A stretch of DNA of 64,000 bases from Bacillota bacterium (GCA_023409265.1 JAEYHZ010000037.1:62001-126000), one strand, 5' to 3'. Positions 7,384 through 17,555 are shown, numbered from the stretch's first letter. Translations and numbers: made by a program. Notes: a model not told the origin generated them from the letters alone.

Positions 7384-9831
7384 ATGTATTCACAACTAAA
7401 AGGGTTGCTGAAAAAAATAACCAAAGTACTGTTGATAAGCGGACTGATAGTTACTTTTACTCCTCTCGCAGCGTTTGCTGGTGAAGCAGACCTTGTGACA
7501 CCAGAACTTTCAAGCAGTCAGAATAATTTGCTATACATCGGCATGCTGGTATGTATACTGGGAATGTTATTCGGGTTATTTCAATTTATCAAGGTTAAAA
7601 ACATAAGAGCTCACAAAAGCATGCTTGATGTAGCAAACACCATTTATGAAACCTGCAAAACCTATCTGGTCCAGCAGGGAAAGTTTCTTGCGCTTCTGCT
7701 AGTTTTCATAGGAGTTTGTATTGCGTTCTATTTTGGCTTTCTGCAGGATAAGGGAGTCGGTGGGGTAATACTGATCCTGTGCTGGACCGTTATCGGTATA
7801 CTGGGTTCATACAGCGTTGCCTGGTACGGAATACGAATGAATACGCTTGCAAATAGCAGGATGGCTTTTTCTGCTCTTGAAAAGAAACCGTTAAAGCTGT
7901 TGAGTATACCATTGGATTCAGGAATGAGTATTGGAGTAATCCTTATTTGTGTTGAACTCGTTATGATGCTCATAATCCTGAGATTCGTTCCTAACGAGCT
8001 GGCAGGGGCAAGCTTCATAGGTTTTGCTATCGGAGAATCTCTGGGTGCCAGTGCGCTTCGTATAGCGGGAGGTATTTTTACAAAAATTGCTGATATTGGA
8101 TCTGACCTTATGAAGATTGTTTTTAAGATTAAGGAAGATGATCCGAGAAATCCGGGTGTTATTGCAGACTGCACCGGAGACAATGCAGGTGACAGTGTAG
8201 GGCCTACGGCTGACGGCTTTGAGACTTACGGTGTTACAGGTGTTGCACTTATTACTTTTATAGTTCTTGCAGTAACAGGACAGCTCCAGAGCGATATGCT
8301 CATATGGATATTTACAATGCGTGTTCTGATGATTGTTACATCAATTGTATCTTTCTATATAAACAAACTTTTCAGCAAGTTGAGATTCGGCGGCATGACA
8401 GATATCGATTTTGAAAAACCGTTAACCAGCCTGGTTTGGATAACATCAGCTTTATCAATTGTGGTTACCTTCATGGTAAGCTTTATCATGATCGGACCTG
8501 ATACAGCCATTGGCGATAAATCTAATAACCTATGGGTTATTCTTTCGACAATAATCAGCTGCGGTACTCTTGGCGCTGCTCTGATTCCTGAATTTACAAA
8601 GATATTTACAAGTCCAAAATCCATTCACGTAAATGAAACGGTAACTGCTTCCAAGGAGGGCGGACCTTCGCTGAATATACTGTCGGGTCTGGTAGCGGGT
8701 AACTTCAGCGCCTTCTGGAAGGGTATGGTTTTCATAGTATTGATGTTTGCGGCGTATTCAGCCAGCAAGTTTGGATTGGGTGATATAATGTCATATCCAT
8801 CAATATTTGCTTTTGGACTTGTTGCATTCGGTTTCCTTGGAATGGGTCCAGTTACCATTGCTGTGGACAGTTACGGTCCTGTAACAGATAATGCCCAGTC
8901 AATTTATGAACTATCACTTATTGAAGAAATCCCGGATATAGACAAGGAAATAGAACGGGATTTCGGCTTCAAACCCGATTTTGAAAATGCCAAGTACTAC
9001 CTGGAAGCCAATGACGGTGCCGGAAATACCTTTAAAGCTACTGCAAAACCAGTGCTTATAGGTACAGCTGTTGTTGGAGCAACAACTATGATTTTCTCAC
9101 TTATACTTGTAATAAAGAATGTATTGGGTGTTAAGCCTGAAGAAGTCCTCAATATCTTAAACCCATATACAATCCTGGGCTTCCTGTGCGGCGGAGCTGT
9201 AATCTACTGGTTTACCGGCGCCTCCACCCAGGCGGTATCTACCGGCGCATACCGGGCAGTTGAGTACATAAAGAAAAATATTCAGCTGGACGAAAACGCC
9301 AGTCCGAGAGCTGCAACCGCAAAGTCCAAGGAAGTGGTAAAAATCTGTACCCAGTATGCTCAGAAGGGTATGTTGAATATATTCATAGCAATCTTCTCCT
9401 TTGCGCTTGCGTTTGCTTTCCTGTCAGCACCCAGAAGCGGAACGGAATCTGTTGCACTCTTTGTGGCGTACCTTATATCAATTGCAGTATTCGGACTTTA
9501 CCAGGCAATTTTTATGGCTAATGCCGGCGGGTGCTGGGATAATGCCAAAAAAGTTGTTGAGGTTGATCTGAAGCAGAAGGGAACAGAGCTTCATGACGCA
9601 ACCGTAGTTGGCGACACTGTAGGAGATCCCTTTAAGGACACATCTTCTGTGGCACTTAACCCAATAATCAAGTTCACTACCCTGTTCGGACTGCTGGCCA
9701 TGGAAATAGCTATTTCAGAATCCTTCAAGGAAGTAGCACCCTTTGTAGGAATAGCCTTCCTTGCATGTGCAATGGTATTTGTATGGCGCTCCTTCTACAA
9801 GATGAGAATAACCGGCAAGAGCAGGAAGTAG
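7384..9831 (+). CDS. hppA: Membrane-bound ion-pumping pyrophosphatase
   Basis: 815 residues from ATG 7384, preferred over ATG 7363 because AAAGGAGG lies between them at proper spacing. About 16 hydrophobic segments. The acidic PPi/Mg site is visible (DPRNPGVIADCTGDNAGD; late DTVGDPFKDTSS). The motif GNTFKA has Lys at the position that is Ala in K+-dependent enzymes, so a K+-independent H+ pump is inferred. An extra N-terminal hydrophobic helix ending in AAFAG looks like a signal peptide or first helix. It couples PPi hydrolysis to ion export, which is useful with PPi-dependent glycolysis. Confidence 0.93.
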   Translation: MYSQLKGLLKKITKVLLISGLIVTFTPLAAFAGEADLVTPELSSSQNNLLYIGMLVCILGMLFGLFQFIKVKNIRAHKSMLDVANTIYETCKTYLVQQGKFLALLLVFIGVCIAFYFGFLQDKGVGGVILILCWTVIGILGSYSVAWYGIRMNTLANSRMAFSALEKKPLKLLSIPLDSGMSIGVILICVELVMMLIILRFVPNELAGASFIGFAIGESLGASALRIAGGIFTKIADIGSDLMKIVFKIKEDDPRNPGVIADCTGDNAGDSVGPTADGFETYGVTGVALITFIVLAVTGQLQSDMLIWIFTMRVLMIVTSIVSFYINKLFSKLRFGGMTDIDFEKPLTSLVWITSALSIVVTFMVSFIMIGPDTAIGDKSNNLWVILSTIISCGTLGAALIPEFTKIFTSPKSIHVNETVTASKEGGPSLNILSGLVAGNFSAFWKGMVFIVLMFAAYSASKFGLGDIMSYPSIFAFGLVAFGFLGMGPVTIAVDSYGPVTDNAQSIYELSLIEEIPDIDKEIERDFGFKPDFENAKYYLEANDGAGNTFKATAKPVLIGTAVVGATTMIFSLILVIKNVLGVKPEEVLNILNPYTILGFLCGGAVIYWFTGASTQAVSTGAYRAVEYIKKNIQLDENASPRAATAKSKEVVKICTQYAQKGMLNIFIAIFSFALAFAFLSAPRSGTESVALFVAYLISIAVFGLYQAIFMANAGGCWDNAKKVVEVDLKQKGTELHDATVVGDTVGDPFKDTSSVALNPIIKFTTLFGLLAMEIAISESFKEVAPFVGIAFLACAMVFVWRSFYKMRITGKSRK

Positions 9832-9885
9832 CTAGTGTTTGCTGTGAGGCATTTACCCAATATTAAGCGGAGCAACTTTGTAAGA

Positions 9886-10402
9886 TAGTACGCGAGCACA
9901 GTACCTATAAAGAGGAAAGGCAAAATGTCACTGGAATGATTAAGAGAGAAATTAGTCTATTTGTCGTATATGCACCTGCGGAAAACAGATGATATGATAT
10001 TTGTGATGATAATTTTATGGATAGTGCGCGAGTACAACTTCAATAAATGGGAAGCTCGATTAAAAGTACTTGCATGAAATTGTAGGTGAAGAACGAATAT
10101 TTCAGCCGGCAAAGTGACAGGACGTCACTTTGATTTGCAGCACGCGAGACCAGGACGGTCGAGTCGCTGCGACGGCGTAGAAATATTTGTGATGAGCCCG
10201 AACTATTTCACGCAAGTACTTTGGGAGCAATCCATTTATTGAAGTTTGTACGGAAGCACTATCATAATGTTTTTTTCACATAGTGCATGTTATCTGTTTT
10301 GCATAAGTTACATAGATTCTGATTAGACGTATATATGTGTTTGAATACTGTTACTGATATATTCCATTTTCATTTCCAGAAGTTTGTACGGAAGCACTAT
10401 TG
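9886..10402. repeat. Nested palindromic repeats between hppA and hprK
   Basis: The 730-bp gap holds no gene. The arm GGATAGTGCGCGAGTAC-AACTTCAATAAATGG (from about 10018) pairs with CCATTTATTGAAG-TTTGTACGGAAGCACTATC (ending about 10263). The arms continue through AAGTACTTGCATGAAAT/ATTTCACGCAAGTACTT and GAATATTTC/GAAATATTT, giving a long imperfect hairpin. Its centre has three small hairpins, two with an AGGAC loop. The 22-nt end unit GAAGTTTGTACGGAAGCACT.. recurs at 10241-10262 and 10379-10400, and a related GATAGTACGCGAGCAC lies at 9886, so a second element appears to enclose the first. Confidence 0.7.
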
Positions 10403-10561
10403 ACACATTCTTCTTCTCTAAAATTGGTTAAAATGCCGTGTTTTCTTTTTTTTGTCCATATTATATAATATAAGGTATTGAAGATACGTATTTAGGGAGA
10501 TAATTAATAAATTCAATACATTTATTATTCATCCTTTCCTGGAAATAGAGGTGGCAAACAT

Positions 10562-11515
10562 ATGTTTTCTGTTACTATAAAAGAGATAATGGAAGAGTTT
10601 CAACTGGAAGAACTGACGGGCTGTAAGGACTATGAAAATATCGAGATTTCATCTGCCGACGTTAACAGGCCCGGGTTACAGCTTGCCGGATATATGGAGT
10701 ATTTTGGAACGGACAGAATGCAGATTATAGGAAAGGGAGAAACTGCTTATCTGATGCAGTTAAGGGAGGAGGACCGCTACAGGAGACTGGATAATTTCTT
10801 TAAATGCGGCTTCCCGTGTATGGTTGTTGCCAGAGGGCTTGGAATATTCCCTGAAATGATAGAAGTGGGAAGAAAATATAATATCCCTGTGCTGAGAACT
10901 GATGATGTGACTTCAAGATTCATGAGTGGTGTAATAAGATATCTGAATCTCCAGCTTGCCCCAAGAACCAGCACTCACGGTGTTTTGGTAGAGGTTTATG
11001 GTGAAGGTATACTGATACTGGGAGAAAGCGGAGTGGGAAAAAGTGAAATTGCTCTTGAACTTGTAAAAAGAGGGCATAGGCTGGTAGCCGATGATAATGT
11101 CGAAATCAGAAAGGTTTCCGATAAAACTCTGGTTGGTACTGCACCTGATATTATCAGACACTTTATTGAAATAAGAGGTATTGGTATTCTTGATGTAAAG
11201 AACCTGTACGGTGTTGGTTCAGTTAAGATGACAGAGAATATAAATCTGGTTATAAAATTTGAACACTGGAACGATAAAAAAGTGTATGACAGACTGGGAC
11301 TTGAGGAAGAGTTTACCGAGGTTCTGGGAATAACTGTCCCATGCCTTACCATTCCGGTAAGTCCGGGAAGAAACCTGGCTGTAATAGTTGAAGTTGCAGC
11401 CATGAACAACAGACAGAAGAAAATGGGATATAATGCTGCAAAGGTACTCAGTGAAAGAGTGCTGGGCAATATAAATAAATCCACCGAATATAAGGAAACG
11501 GGTTTTAAAGATTAA
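10562..11515 (+). CDS. hprK: HPr kinase/phosphorylase
   Basis: 317 residues, the normal length. An N-terminal domain is followed by the Walker A GESGVGKSE (about residues 154-162) and the HPrK signature IEIRGIGILDVKNLYGVGSVK. The enzyme phosphorylates or dephosphorylates Ser46 of HPr or Crh to signal carbon status to CcpA. GAGGTGG precedes the ATG. It heads the hprK-PHP-murB-rapZ-yvcK-whiA series. No PTS gene is in the window. Confidence 0.95.
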   Translation: MFSVTIKEIMEEFQLEELTGCKDYENIEISSADVNRPGLQLAGYMEYFGTDRMQIIGKGETAYLMQLREEDRYRRLDNFFKCGFPCMVVARGLGIFPEMIEVGRKYNIPVLRTDDVTSRFMSGVIRYLNLQLAPRTSTHGVLVEVYGEGILILGESGVGKSEIALELVKRGHRLVADDNVEIRKVSDKTLVGTAPDIIRHFIEIRGIGILDVKNLYGVGSVKMTENINLVIKFEHWNDKKVYDRLGLEEEFTEVLGITVPCLTIPVSPGRNLAVIVEVAAMNNRQKKMGYNAAKVLSERVLGNINKSTEYKETGFKD

Positions 11516-11568
11516 AATACAACAGGGGCTTTAACTCAAGTCCCTTTGTTCATTATAGGAGGGTCACT

Positions 11569-12297
11569 TTGAAACTAGTAGTTGATACACATACGCACAC
11601 TATATCAAGTGGGCATGCATACAGCACTATACAGGAAAATGCAAAAGAGGCTTTTGTAAACGGAATTAAAATGATTAATATGTCGGACCACGGTCCGGCT
11701 ATGAACGGGGCTCCTTTCCGTTACCATTTCGGAAACCTGAAGGTTATACCCGGGGAATTATACGGTGTACGTGTTCTAAAGGGAGTGGAGCTCAATATAA
11801 TCAGTTATGACGGAGAAGTGGATTTACCGCTGAACTATTTAAAGGGCCTGGATTTTGTTCTGGCAAGCTTTCATGACATTTGTATACCTCCTTCCAGAGT
11901 GGAAGATCATACAAGAGCTGCCATAAAGATACTTGAGAATCCTTATATAGATGTTTTGGCTCATCCGGGAAACCCTCAGTTTCAGTTGGATAATGAAAGG
12001 GTAGTAAGAGCAGCAAAAGAAAACAATAAACTGCTGGAAATTAATAATCATTCCTTTTATGTAAGAACAGGAAGTGAAAAGAACTGCGGTGATATCCTGC
12101 GCTTGTGCAAGAAATACGGTGTAAGGGTAACAACTGGAAGTGATTCACATTTCAGCTTCAACATTGGTAGGTTTGAAAATGTAATAAGATTGATGGAAGA
12201 GGTGGAAATGCCAGAGGAACTGGTTTTAACAACCTCAGTCGAAAAAGTGGAAAGTTATTTGCTTGAAAGACAGGAAAGAATCAAGGGGATTCATTGA
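11569..12297 (+). CDS. PHP-domain phosphatase (YcdX type)
   Basis: 242 residues starting at TTG 11569, with TAGGAGGG 5 nt upstream. The PHP metal-binding residues are visible: DTHTHTISSGHAYS at the start, SDHGP, KGVELNI, SFHD, LAHPGNP, and GSDSHFSFNIGRF near the end. The subfamily is closest to YcdX-like trinuclear zinc phosphatases, whose physiological substrate is uncertain. It lies between hprK and murB, 53 nt after hprK and 27 nt before murB. Confidence 0.9.
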   Translation: MKLVVDTHTHTISSGHAYSTIQENAKEAFVNGIKMINMSDHGPAMNGAPFRYHFGNLKVIPGELYGVRVLKGVELNIISYDGEVDLPLNYLKGLDFVLASFHDICIPPSRVEDHTRAAIKILENPYIDVLAHPGNPQFQLDNERVVRAAKENNKLLEINNHSFYVRTGSEKNCGDILRLCKKYGVRVTTGSDSHFSFNIGRFENVIRLMEEVEMPEELVLTTSVEKVESYLLERQERIKGIH

Positions 12298-12324
12298 TTC
12301 CCCGGAAAGGTTGAGTGCTGCGAA

Positions 12325-13242
12325 TTGGAAAATCAGGAATTGGTTAAAAAGCTTACTTCAATATCAGGAGAAGAAAGAGTTTTAATTAATGAACTAATGA
12401 GTAAACATACTTCGTTTAAAATAGGCGGGCCTGCAGATATAATGGTAATTCCCGATAATATTGTCCAGCTGGAGGAAATGGTTAAGTACTTTATCAGTAC
12501 AAAAACTCCATATATGATAATGGGAAATGGCACAAACCTACTGGTATCCGACAAGGGAATAAGAGGTGTGGTTGTCAAGATCTATGACAATATGGAGAAC
12601 TATTCAGTTGATGGTGATACATTGGAGTTTGAGGCAGGAATTTTGATCTCTAAAGCCGCTAAGATTGCACTTGCCAACTCATTGTCAGGATTGGAGTTTG
12701 CTGAAGGGATACCCGGTACAATAGGTGGAGCCGTTGCCATGAATGCAGGTGCTTATATCGGTGAAATGTCTCTGGTTGTATGTGAAACCGATTATATGGA
12801 CGCTGACGGCAGAATCATTACTGCCTGCGGTGAGGAACACTGTTTCTCCTATCGTTCGAGTATAATACAGAAATCCAGGGGAATAGTGCTGAAAACCAGA
12901 ATAAAGCTTAAAAAGGATGATCCCGAAAAAATAAAAGCCTTGATGGAGGATTTTAATTTCAAGCGTCGTGACAAGCAGCCTTTGGAGTGGCCCAGTGCAG
13001 GCAGTGTATTTAAAAGGCCGGCAGGTCACTTTGTGGGTAAGCTTATTGACGACAGCGGACTCAGAGGTTTCGGTATGGGAGGAGCTCAAATATCCGACAA
13101 GCACAGCGGTTTCATAATCAACAGAGGGAATGCAACCTGTCATGAGGTGCTTTCTCTGATTAAACATATACAAAATACTGTCAATAATAAATATAATATA
13201 CAGCTTGAACCCGAAATAAGAATCGTAGGAGATTTTTCATAG
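12325..13242 (+). CDS. murB: UDP-N-acetylenolpyruvoylglucosamine reductase
   Basis: 305 residues starting at TTG 12325. FAD-binding motifs are clear: TSFKIGGPADI, NGTNLLVSD, GIPGTIGGAVAMNAGAYIGE and SYRSSI. PSAGSVFKRP carries the proton-donor Ser of the type II enzyme and SDKHSGFIINRG the distal motif. It makes UDP-MurNAc in the cytosol for peptidoglycan. It is clustered with rapZ, yvcK and whiA, a common Firmicutes cell-envelope/carbon group. Confidence 0.95.
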   Translation: MENQELVKKLTSISGEERVLINELMSKHTSFKIGGPADIMVIPDNIVQLEEMVKYFISTKTPYMIMGNGTNLLVSDKGIRGVVVKIYDNMENYSVDGDTLEFEAGILISKAAKIALANSLSGLEFAEGIPGTIGGAVAMNAGAYIGEMSLVVCETDYMDADGRIITACGEEHCFSYRSSIIQKSRGIVLKTRIKLKKDDPEKIKALMEDFNFKRRDKQPLEWPSAGSVFKRPAGHFVGKLIDDSGLRGFGMGGAQISDKHSGFIINRGNATCHEVLSLIKHIQNTVNNKYNIQLEPEIRIVGDFS

Positions 13243-13280
13243 TTGGAATATATACAGAAGATATGGGAGCGTGGAGAAAC

Positions 13281-14156
13281 ATGAGATTCGTAATAGTAAC
13301 CGGGATGTCAGGGGCGGGAAAGAGCCTTGTAACGAAGTATTTAGAGGATATTGGTTTTTTCTGTGTCGATAATCTTCCTCCTGCATTGATTCCAAAATTT
13401 GCCGAGATCAGTGCCCAAAGTGACGGCAAGATGGAAAAAATAGCTCTGGTTATTGATATAAGGGGAGGAGCACTGCTCCATGACCTGTTTCCTGCGCTTA
13501 ATGAAGTTAAGCAGGCGGGTTTTTCCTATGAAATACTTTTTCTGGAAGCAGATGACGATGTACTTGTAAAACGGTACAAGGAAAGCAGAAGGCAGCATCC
13601 TCTATCGCCCGAAGGCAGGCTTGTAAAAGGAATAAAAGAAGAAAGAAAAGCACTAGAGGTTATTAAGTCAAAGGCAAATTATATAATAGATACATCAACT
13701 CTTATTACTCGACAGCTTAAACAGGAGATAAACGGGATTTTTCTGGAGGGAAGAACCTTCAAAGGTATAATAATTAATATTGTATCCTTTGGTTTCAAGT
13801 ATGGAATACCCACCGACTGTGACCTGGTTTTTGACGTGAGATTTATTCCAAACCCGTATTATATTGCTCCAATGAAACATAAAACCGGAAAGGATCAAAT
13901 GGTAAAGGAGTTTGTTCTGGAAGCTGCCGAAACCAAAACGTTTTTAACCAAGCTGGATGATATGCTGGATTTTCTCATTCCAAATTATATCAAGGAAGGA
14001 AAATCGCAGCTTGATATAGGTATCGGCTGTACCGGGGGAAGACACAGGTCTGTTGCAATAGCTGATGAGGTTTATAAAAGGCTGGAAGCAAAACTTCATA
14101 GAGTTATTATTGATCACAGAGATATTGAGAAAGATGGTAGAGGGGTTGTAAAATGA
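13281..14156 (+). CDS. rapZ: RapZ/YvcJ family nucleotide-binding protein
   Basis: 291 residues from ATG 13281 (GGAGA just upstream; the ATG at 13263 would add six residues not usual in the family). Walker A TGMSGAGKS at the N-terminus and the C-terminal signature GIGCTGGRHRSVAIA are present. The E. coli protein is an adaptor for GlmZ sRNA decay, while YvcJ of Bacillus hydrolyses GTP and affects competence. Its stop overlaps the yvcK start (ATGA at 14153), which means translational coupling. Confidence 0.94.
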   Translation: MRFVIVTGMSGAGKSLVTKYLEDIGFFCVDNLPPALIPKFAEISAQSDGKMEKIALVIDIRGGALLHDLFPALNEVKQAGFSYEILFLEADDDVLVKRYKESRRQHPLSPEGRLVKGIKEERKALEVIKSKANYIIDTSTLITRQLKQEINGIFLEGRTFKGIIINIVSFGFKYGIPTDCDLVFDVRFIPNPYYIAPMKHKTGKDQMVKEFVLEAAETKTFLTKLDDMLDFLIPNYIKEGKSQLDIGIGCTGGRHRSVAIADEVYKRLEAKLHRVIIDHRDIEKDGRGVVK

Positions 14157-15475
14157 GAGCTTCAGATTGGCTGATTCCTGGAATCGGGATTAGAAGGTGG
14201 AGCTTACTGCTTGTAGTAGGCCTGTCATTAATATGTCTGGGAGTTATTTCAACTATAAGGTATTACAGTAAGGGAGCTTTATTCATTATATTAATGATTT
14301 TAATGGCTTTTATGGGAGTGGCAACAGTAATAGGTTCCTTAAGAGCATTAATAAACTCAATACTGAAAGATTATAAATACAAAAATCTAAATACAACTTT
14401 AAATTCTGAAGGTCTGAGCAATCTTCTGCACGAAAAAAGAATTCTGGTAAAGGGCCCTAAAATTGTTGCAGTAGGCGGTGGTACAGGTCTTTCAACTATG
14501 CTCCGGGGCTTGAAGCAATATACCTCAAATCTGACAGCTCTGGTTACAGTAGCTGATGACGGCGGGGGATCAGGTGTTCTGAGAGAGGATCTTGGTATGC
14601 TTCCTCCCGGTGATATAAGAAACTGTATACTTGCTCTGGCAGACACAGAACCCATAATGCAGAAGCTGCTGCAGTACAGGTTCCAGGATGGCATGCTTAA
14701 AGGACAGAGCTTTGGAAATCTATTTCTTGCAGCTATGGACGGTATATCCGACAGCTTTGAGGAAGCCGTAAAAAAAATGAGCGATGTTCTTGCAGTAACT
14801 GGGAAAGTGCTGCCTATCACACTCGAAGATGTGAGACTGTGCGCTGATATTGAAAATGGAGAAACTATTTTAGGTGAATATAATATCGGTCATAGGGAGG
14901 GAAGTAAAGCAAGAATAAACAGAGTTTTTTTGAATCAGTCAAGTGTTAAGCCATTAAAAGAGGCTATAGATGCCATTATGGAGGCCGATATAGTTGTATT
15001 GGGCCCGGGAAGCCTTTATACAAGCATAATTCCCAATCTGCTTGTAGATGGTGTATGTGATGCTCTTCAAAAAACCAAGGGTATAATCGTTTATGTCTGC
15101 AACGTAATGACGCAACCCTGTGAAACAGAGGGGTATACTCTGAGCGATCATATAAGGGCTATTGAAAAGCACTCACGAAAAGGAATTATTGATTTCTGCG
15201 TTGTAAACACGGCGCCAATACCTGATGACCTGAGTGACAGGTATAAAAAAGATGGTGCAGAGCTGGTAAGGGTGGATTCGGACGTAGTCGAAAAAATGGG
15301 AATTGAAATTATTACAGGTGATTTTAAGGCAATTAACAATAATTACGTCAGACATGATTCAAACAAACTGGCAAAAAAGATTATAGAACTGGTCTCAGAC
15401 CTTGTGCTGTCAAAGGATAAGGAGAGAATTCTGGATTATTACTACTCCAGAGATCGAATAAATAAAATCGGGTAA
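14153..15475 (+). CDS. yvcK: YvcK/CofD-like gluconeogenesis factor with N-terminal membrane anchor
   Basis: 440 residues. Two hydrophobic segments (about residues 17-35 and 43-62) precede the CofD-like domain, which starts at AVGGGTGLSTMLRG and continues with VADDGGGSGVLRE and PPGDIRNCILAL, the UDP-sugar-binding loops. YvcK proteins bind UDP-GlcNAc and are needed for cell-wall synthesis on gluconeogenic carbon. The membrane-anchored form is longer than the roughly 320-residue Bacillus protein and is typical of clostridia. Confidence 0.93.
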   Translation: MRASDWLIPGIGIRRWSLLLVVGLSLICLGVISTIRYYSKGALFIILMILMAFMGVATVIGSLRALINSILKDYKYKNLNTTLNSEGLSNLLHEKRILVKGPKIVAVGGGTGLSTMLRGLKQYTSNLTALVTVADDGGGSGVLREDLGMLPPGDIRNCILALADTEPIMQKLLQYRFQDGMLKGQSFGNLFLAAMDGISDSFEEAVKKMSDVLAVTGKVLPITLEDVRLCADIENGETILGEYNIGHREGSKARINRVFLNQSSVKPLKEAIDAIMEADIVVLGPGSLYTSIIPNLLVDGVCDALQKTKGIIVYVCNVMTQPCETEGYTLSDHIRAIEKHSRKGIIDFCVVNTAPIPDDLSDRYKKDGAELVRVDSDVVEKMGIEIITGDFKAINNNYVRHDSNKLAKKIIELVSDLVLSKDKERILDYYYSRDRINKIG

Positions 15476-15506
15476 ATAGATTGCAGAGGGATATGGTGAA
15501 GCTTTC

Positions 15507-17492
15507 ATGGAGTTTGGAAAAAGCTACTGGTATAATTTTCATCAAGGCAGTGAAAGGGAGTGGATAGTAACCAACGGTATAGGAGGTTATTCATCATTAT
15601 CATTGATGTGTTCAAACGCGAGACGATATCATGGTTTGCTTGTCAGTGCCCTAAAGCCGCCAACAAGCAGGTACCTGCTTGTGTCAAATGTTCTTGAGGA
15701 TATAATATACGAGGATGGGAATTCAGTTTCATTAGCTTCCTTCATAACCAGAGGCTTCAACATGGAGGAATATGTAAGTCAGGGTTTTTACCACCTCAAA
15801 AGAGTCAAAAAGGATTTCCTGCCCGAATTCGTTTACAGCTATAGAGACATAACAATTAAAAAGAAGATAGCAATGAAGCAGGGGGAGAATACCACTGTTG
15901 TTCTTTATGAAATAAGAAATGGTTCAAGTAAAGCAGTTTTGAAATTGACGCCTCTGGTTAATTTCAGGGATCACCATCACGAAAGCCGGAGAGACGGTCT
16001 CCGGTTTATTACAGGATACAGGGATAAAGAAATAACAGTAAGTCCTGCAGACTCCCGTGAAGTAGTACTGCGCGTGGGAATCAGTGAAGGACAGCTTCAC
16101 AAGCTTGAGGACTGCTACTTTTACAATATGCAATACCCCGTGGAACAGGAGAGGGGGTTCGGCGGTAACGAAGATCATTATATTCCCGGCTTCTATACTG
16201 TTGCACTAGAACCGTGGGAATGTAAAACCGTATCCTTTGCCGCCACTACTGAAAATTACCGGAGCGATATTATTGATGCCGGAAAAATAATTTCTGATGA
16301 AGAACTCAGGTTGGAGCAGCTTTTATCTATTAATAACTATGAGCATGAATTGCTCAGAAGACTGGTAGTTGCAGCAGACAACTTTATTGTTTACAGAAAT
16401 TCGACCCGGGCAAAGACAGTTATTGCAGGGTATCCGTGGTTTACAGACTGGGGCAGGGACACAATGATAGCATTTCCCGGTCTGACTCTTGCCACAGGCA
16501 GATATGACGATGCCAAAGAGATTCTATATACTTTTTCGAAATATGTGGATTATGGACTGATTCCGAACATGTTTCCCGATGATGGGCAAAAGCCGGCATA
16601 CAATAGCGTTGATGCTGCCTTATGGTATTTTGAGGCAGTTCAAAGTTACCTGGATTACACAGATGATTTTGAGTTTATAAAAACACAGATATACAGCAGC
16701 CTTAAGAGTATATGCGCCGGCTTTATAAATGGGACGCTGTATGATATAGGAATGACGGAAGATGGCTTGATAACAGCCGGTAATGCAAATACTCAATTGA
16801 CCTGGATGGACGCAAAGGTCGGTGATTGGGTAGTAACTCCGAGACACGGGATGGCTGTTGAAATAAACGCCCTGTGGTACAACGGTCTCAGCATAATGTC
16901 TGGGCTGGCACAAAGATTTGATGATACAGACATGTACCATGATCTGGCTTCAAAAGCAAAAGCAGCCTTTGAGATGGTTTTCTGGAATGAAGAGCAGCAA
17001 TGTTTGTATGATGTTGTCAATGAAGCCGGTAGCGACAGCAGTATAAGACCGAACCAAATACTTGCCCTGGGGCTGTCCAATGCTGTGCTGGAAGGCCATA
17101 AGGCCAAAAGGGTAGTGGAAAAGGTCTGGAGGGAGCTTTATACCCCTTATGGACTGAGGACTTTGTCTCAGGACAGCCCGCAGTACAAAGGCATATATAC
17201 CGGTGATGTATTGAGCAGAGATGGTGCGTATCATCAGGGTACAGTCTGGACCTGGCTTTTGGGAAGATTTATAAAAGCATATGTCAGGGTAAATGGGAAT
17301 ACTGATAAAGCAAGAGAAAATGCTATGGATTTTATTCTACCATTTGTTGATCATATGAGGGATGGCGGCATAGGCAGTATTTCTGAAATATTTGACGGAG
17401 ACAATCCCCATTATCCAAGAGGCTGCTTCGCCCAGGCCTGGAGCGTAGCTGAAATATTAAGGGCAGCTGTAGAGGATGTGGGACTAAAATAG
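15507..17492 (+). CDS. Amylo-alpha-1,6-glucosidase (glycogen debranching enzyme type)
   Basis: 661 residues. The N-terminal beta domain has GREWIVTNGIGGYSS-like and RRYHGLLVSA motifs typical of bacterial debranching enzymes. The C-terminal (alpha/alpha)6 barrel has WFTDWGRDTMIAFPGL, AVQSYLDYT, TWMDAKVGDWVVTPRHG and SEIFDGDNPHYPRGCFAQAWS, which include the likely catalytic acids. There is no signal peptide, so it should act on internal glycogen or maltodextrin. It is inserted between yvcK and whiA, 31 nt after yvcK and 63 nt before whiA, and all are on one strand. Confidence 0.9.
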   Translation: MEFGKSYWYNFHQGSEREWIVTNGIGGYSSLSLMCSNARRYHGLLVSALKPPTSRYLLVSNVLEDIIYEDGNSVSLASFITRGFNMEEYVSQGFYHLKRVKKDFLPEFVYSYRDITIKKKIAMKQGENTTVVLYEIRNGSSKAVLKLTPLVNFRDHHHESRRDGLRFITGYRDKEITVSPADSREVVLRVGISEGQLHKLEDCYFYNMQYPVEQERGFGGNEDHYIPGFYTVALEPWECKTVSFAATTENYRSDIIDAGKIISDEELRLEQLLSINNYEHELLRRLVVAADNFIVYRNSTRAKTVIAGYPWFTDWGRDTMIAFPGLTLATGRYDDAKEILYTFSKYVDYGLIPNMFPDDGQKPAYNSVDAALWYFEAVQSYLDYTDDFEFIKTQIYSSLKSICAGFINGTLYDIGMTEDGLITAGNANTQLTWMDAKVGDWVVTPRHGMAVEINALWYNGLSIMSGLAQRFDDTDMYHDLASKAKAAFEMVFWNEEQQCLYDVVNEAGSDSSIRPNQILALGLSNAVLEGHKAKRVVEKVWRELYTPYGLRTLSQDSPQYKGIYTGDVLSRDGAYHQGTVWTWLLGRFIKAYVRVNGNTDKARENAMDFILPFVDHMRDGGIGSISEIFDGDNPHYPRGCFAQAWSVAEILRAAVEDVGLK

Positions 17493-17555
17493 AGAATAGT
17501 GGAAGGACGTTCACCATTCTCTCACTATTCACTGTTCGTAAAGAGGAGGATTTTC

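Noticed and set aside
7251..7484. 77-codon frame before and overlapping hppA
   Set aside because: Overlaps the hppA start in another frame, spans its promoter, and has no recognisable features.
10125..10175. CsrA-type binding hairpins (AGGA loops)
   Set aside because: The loops resemble but do not match the ACANGGANGU consensus and lie inside a mobile palindrome; no supporting context.
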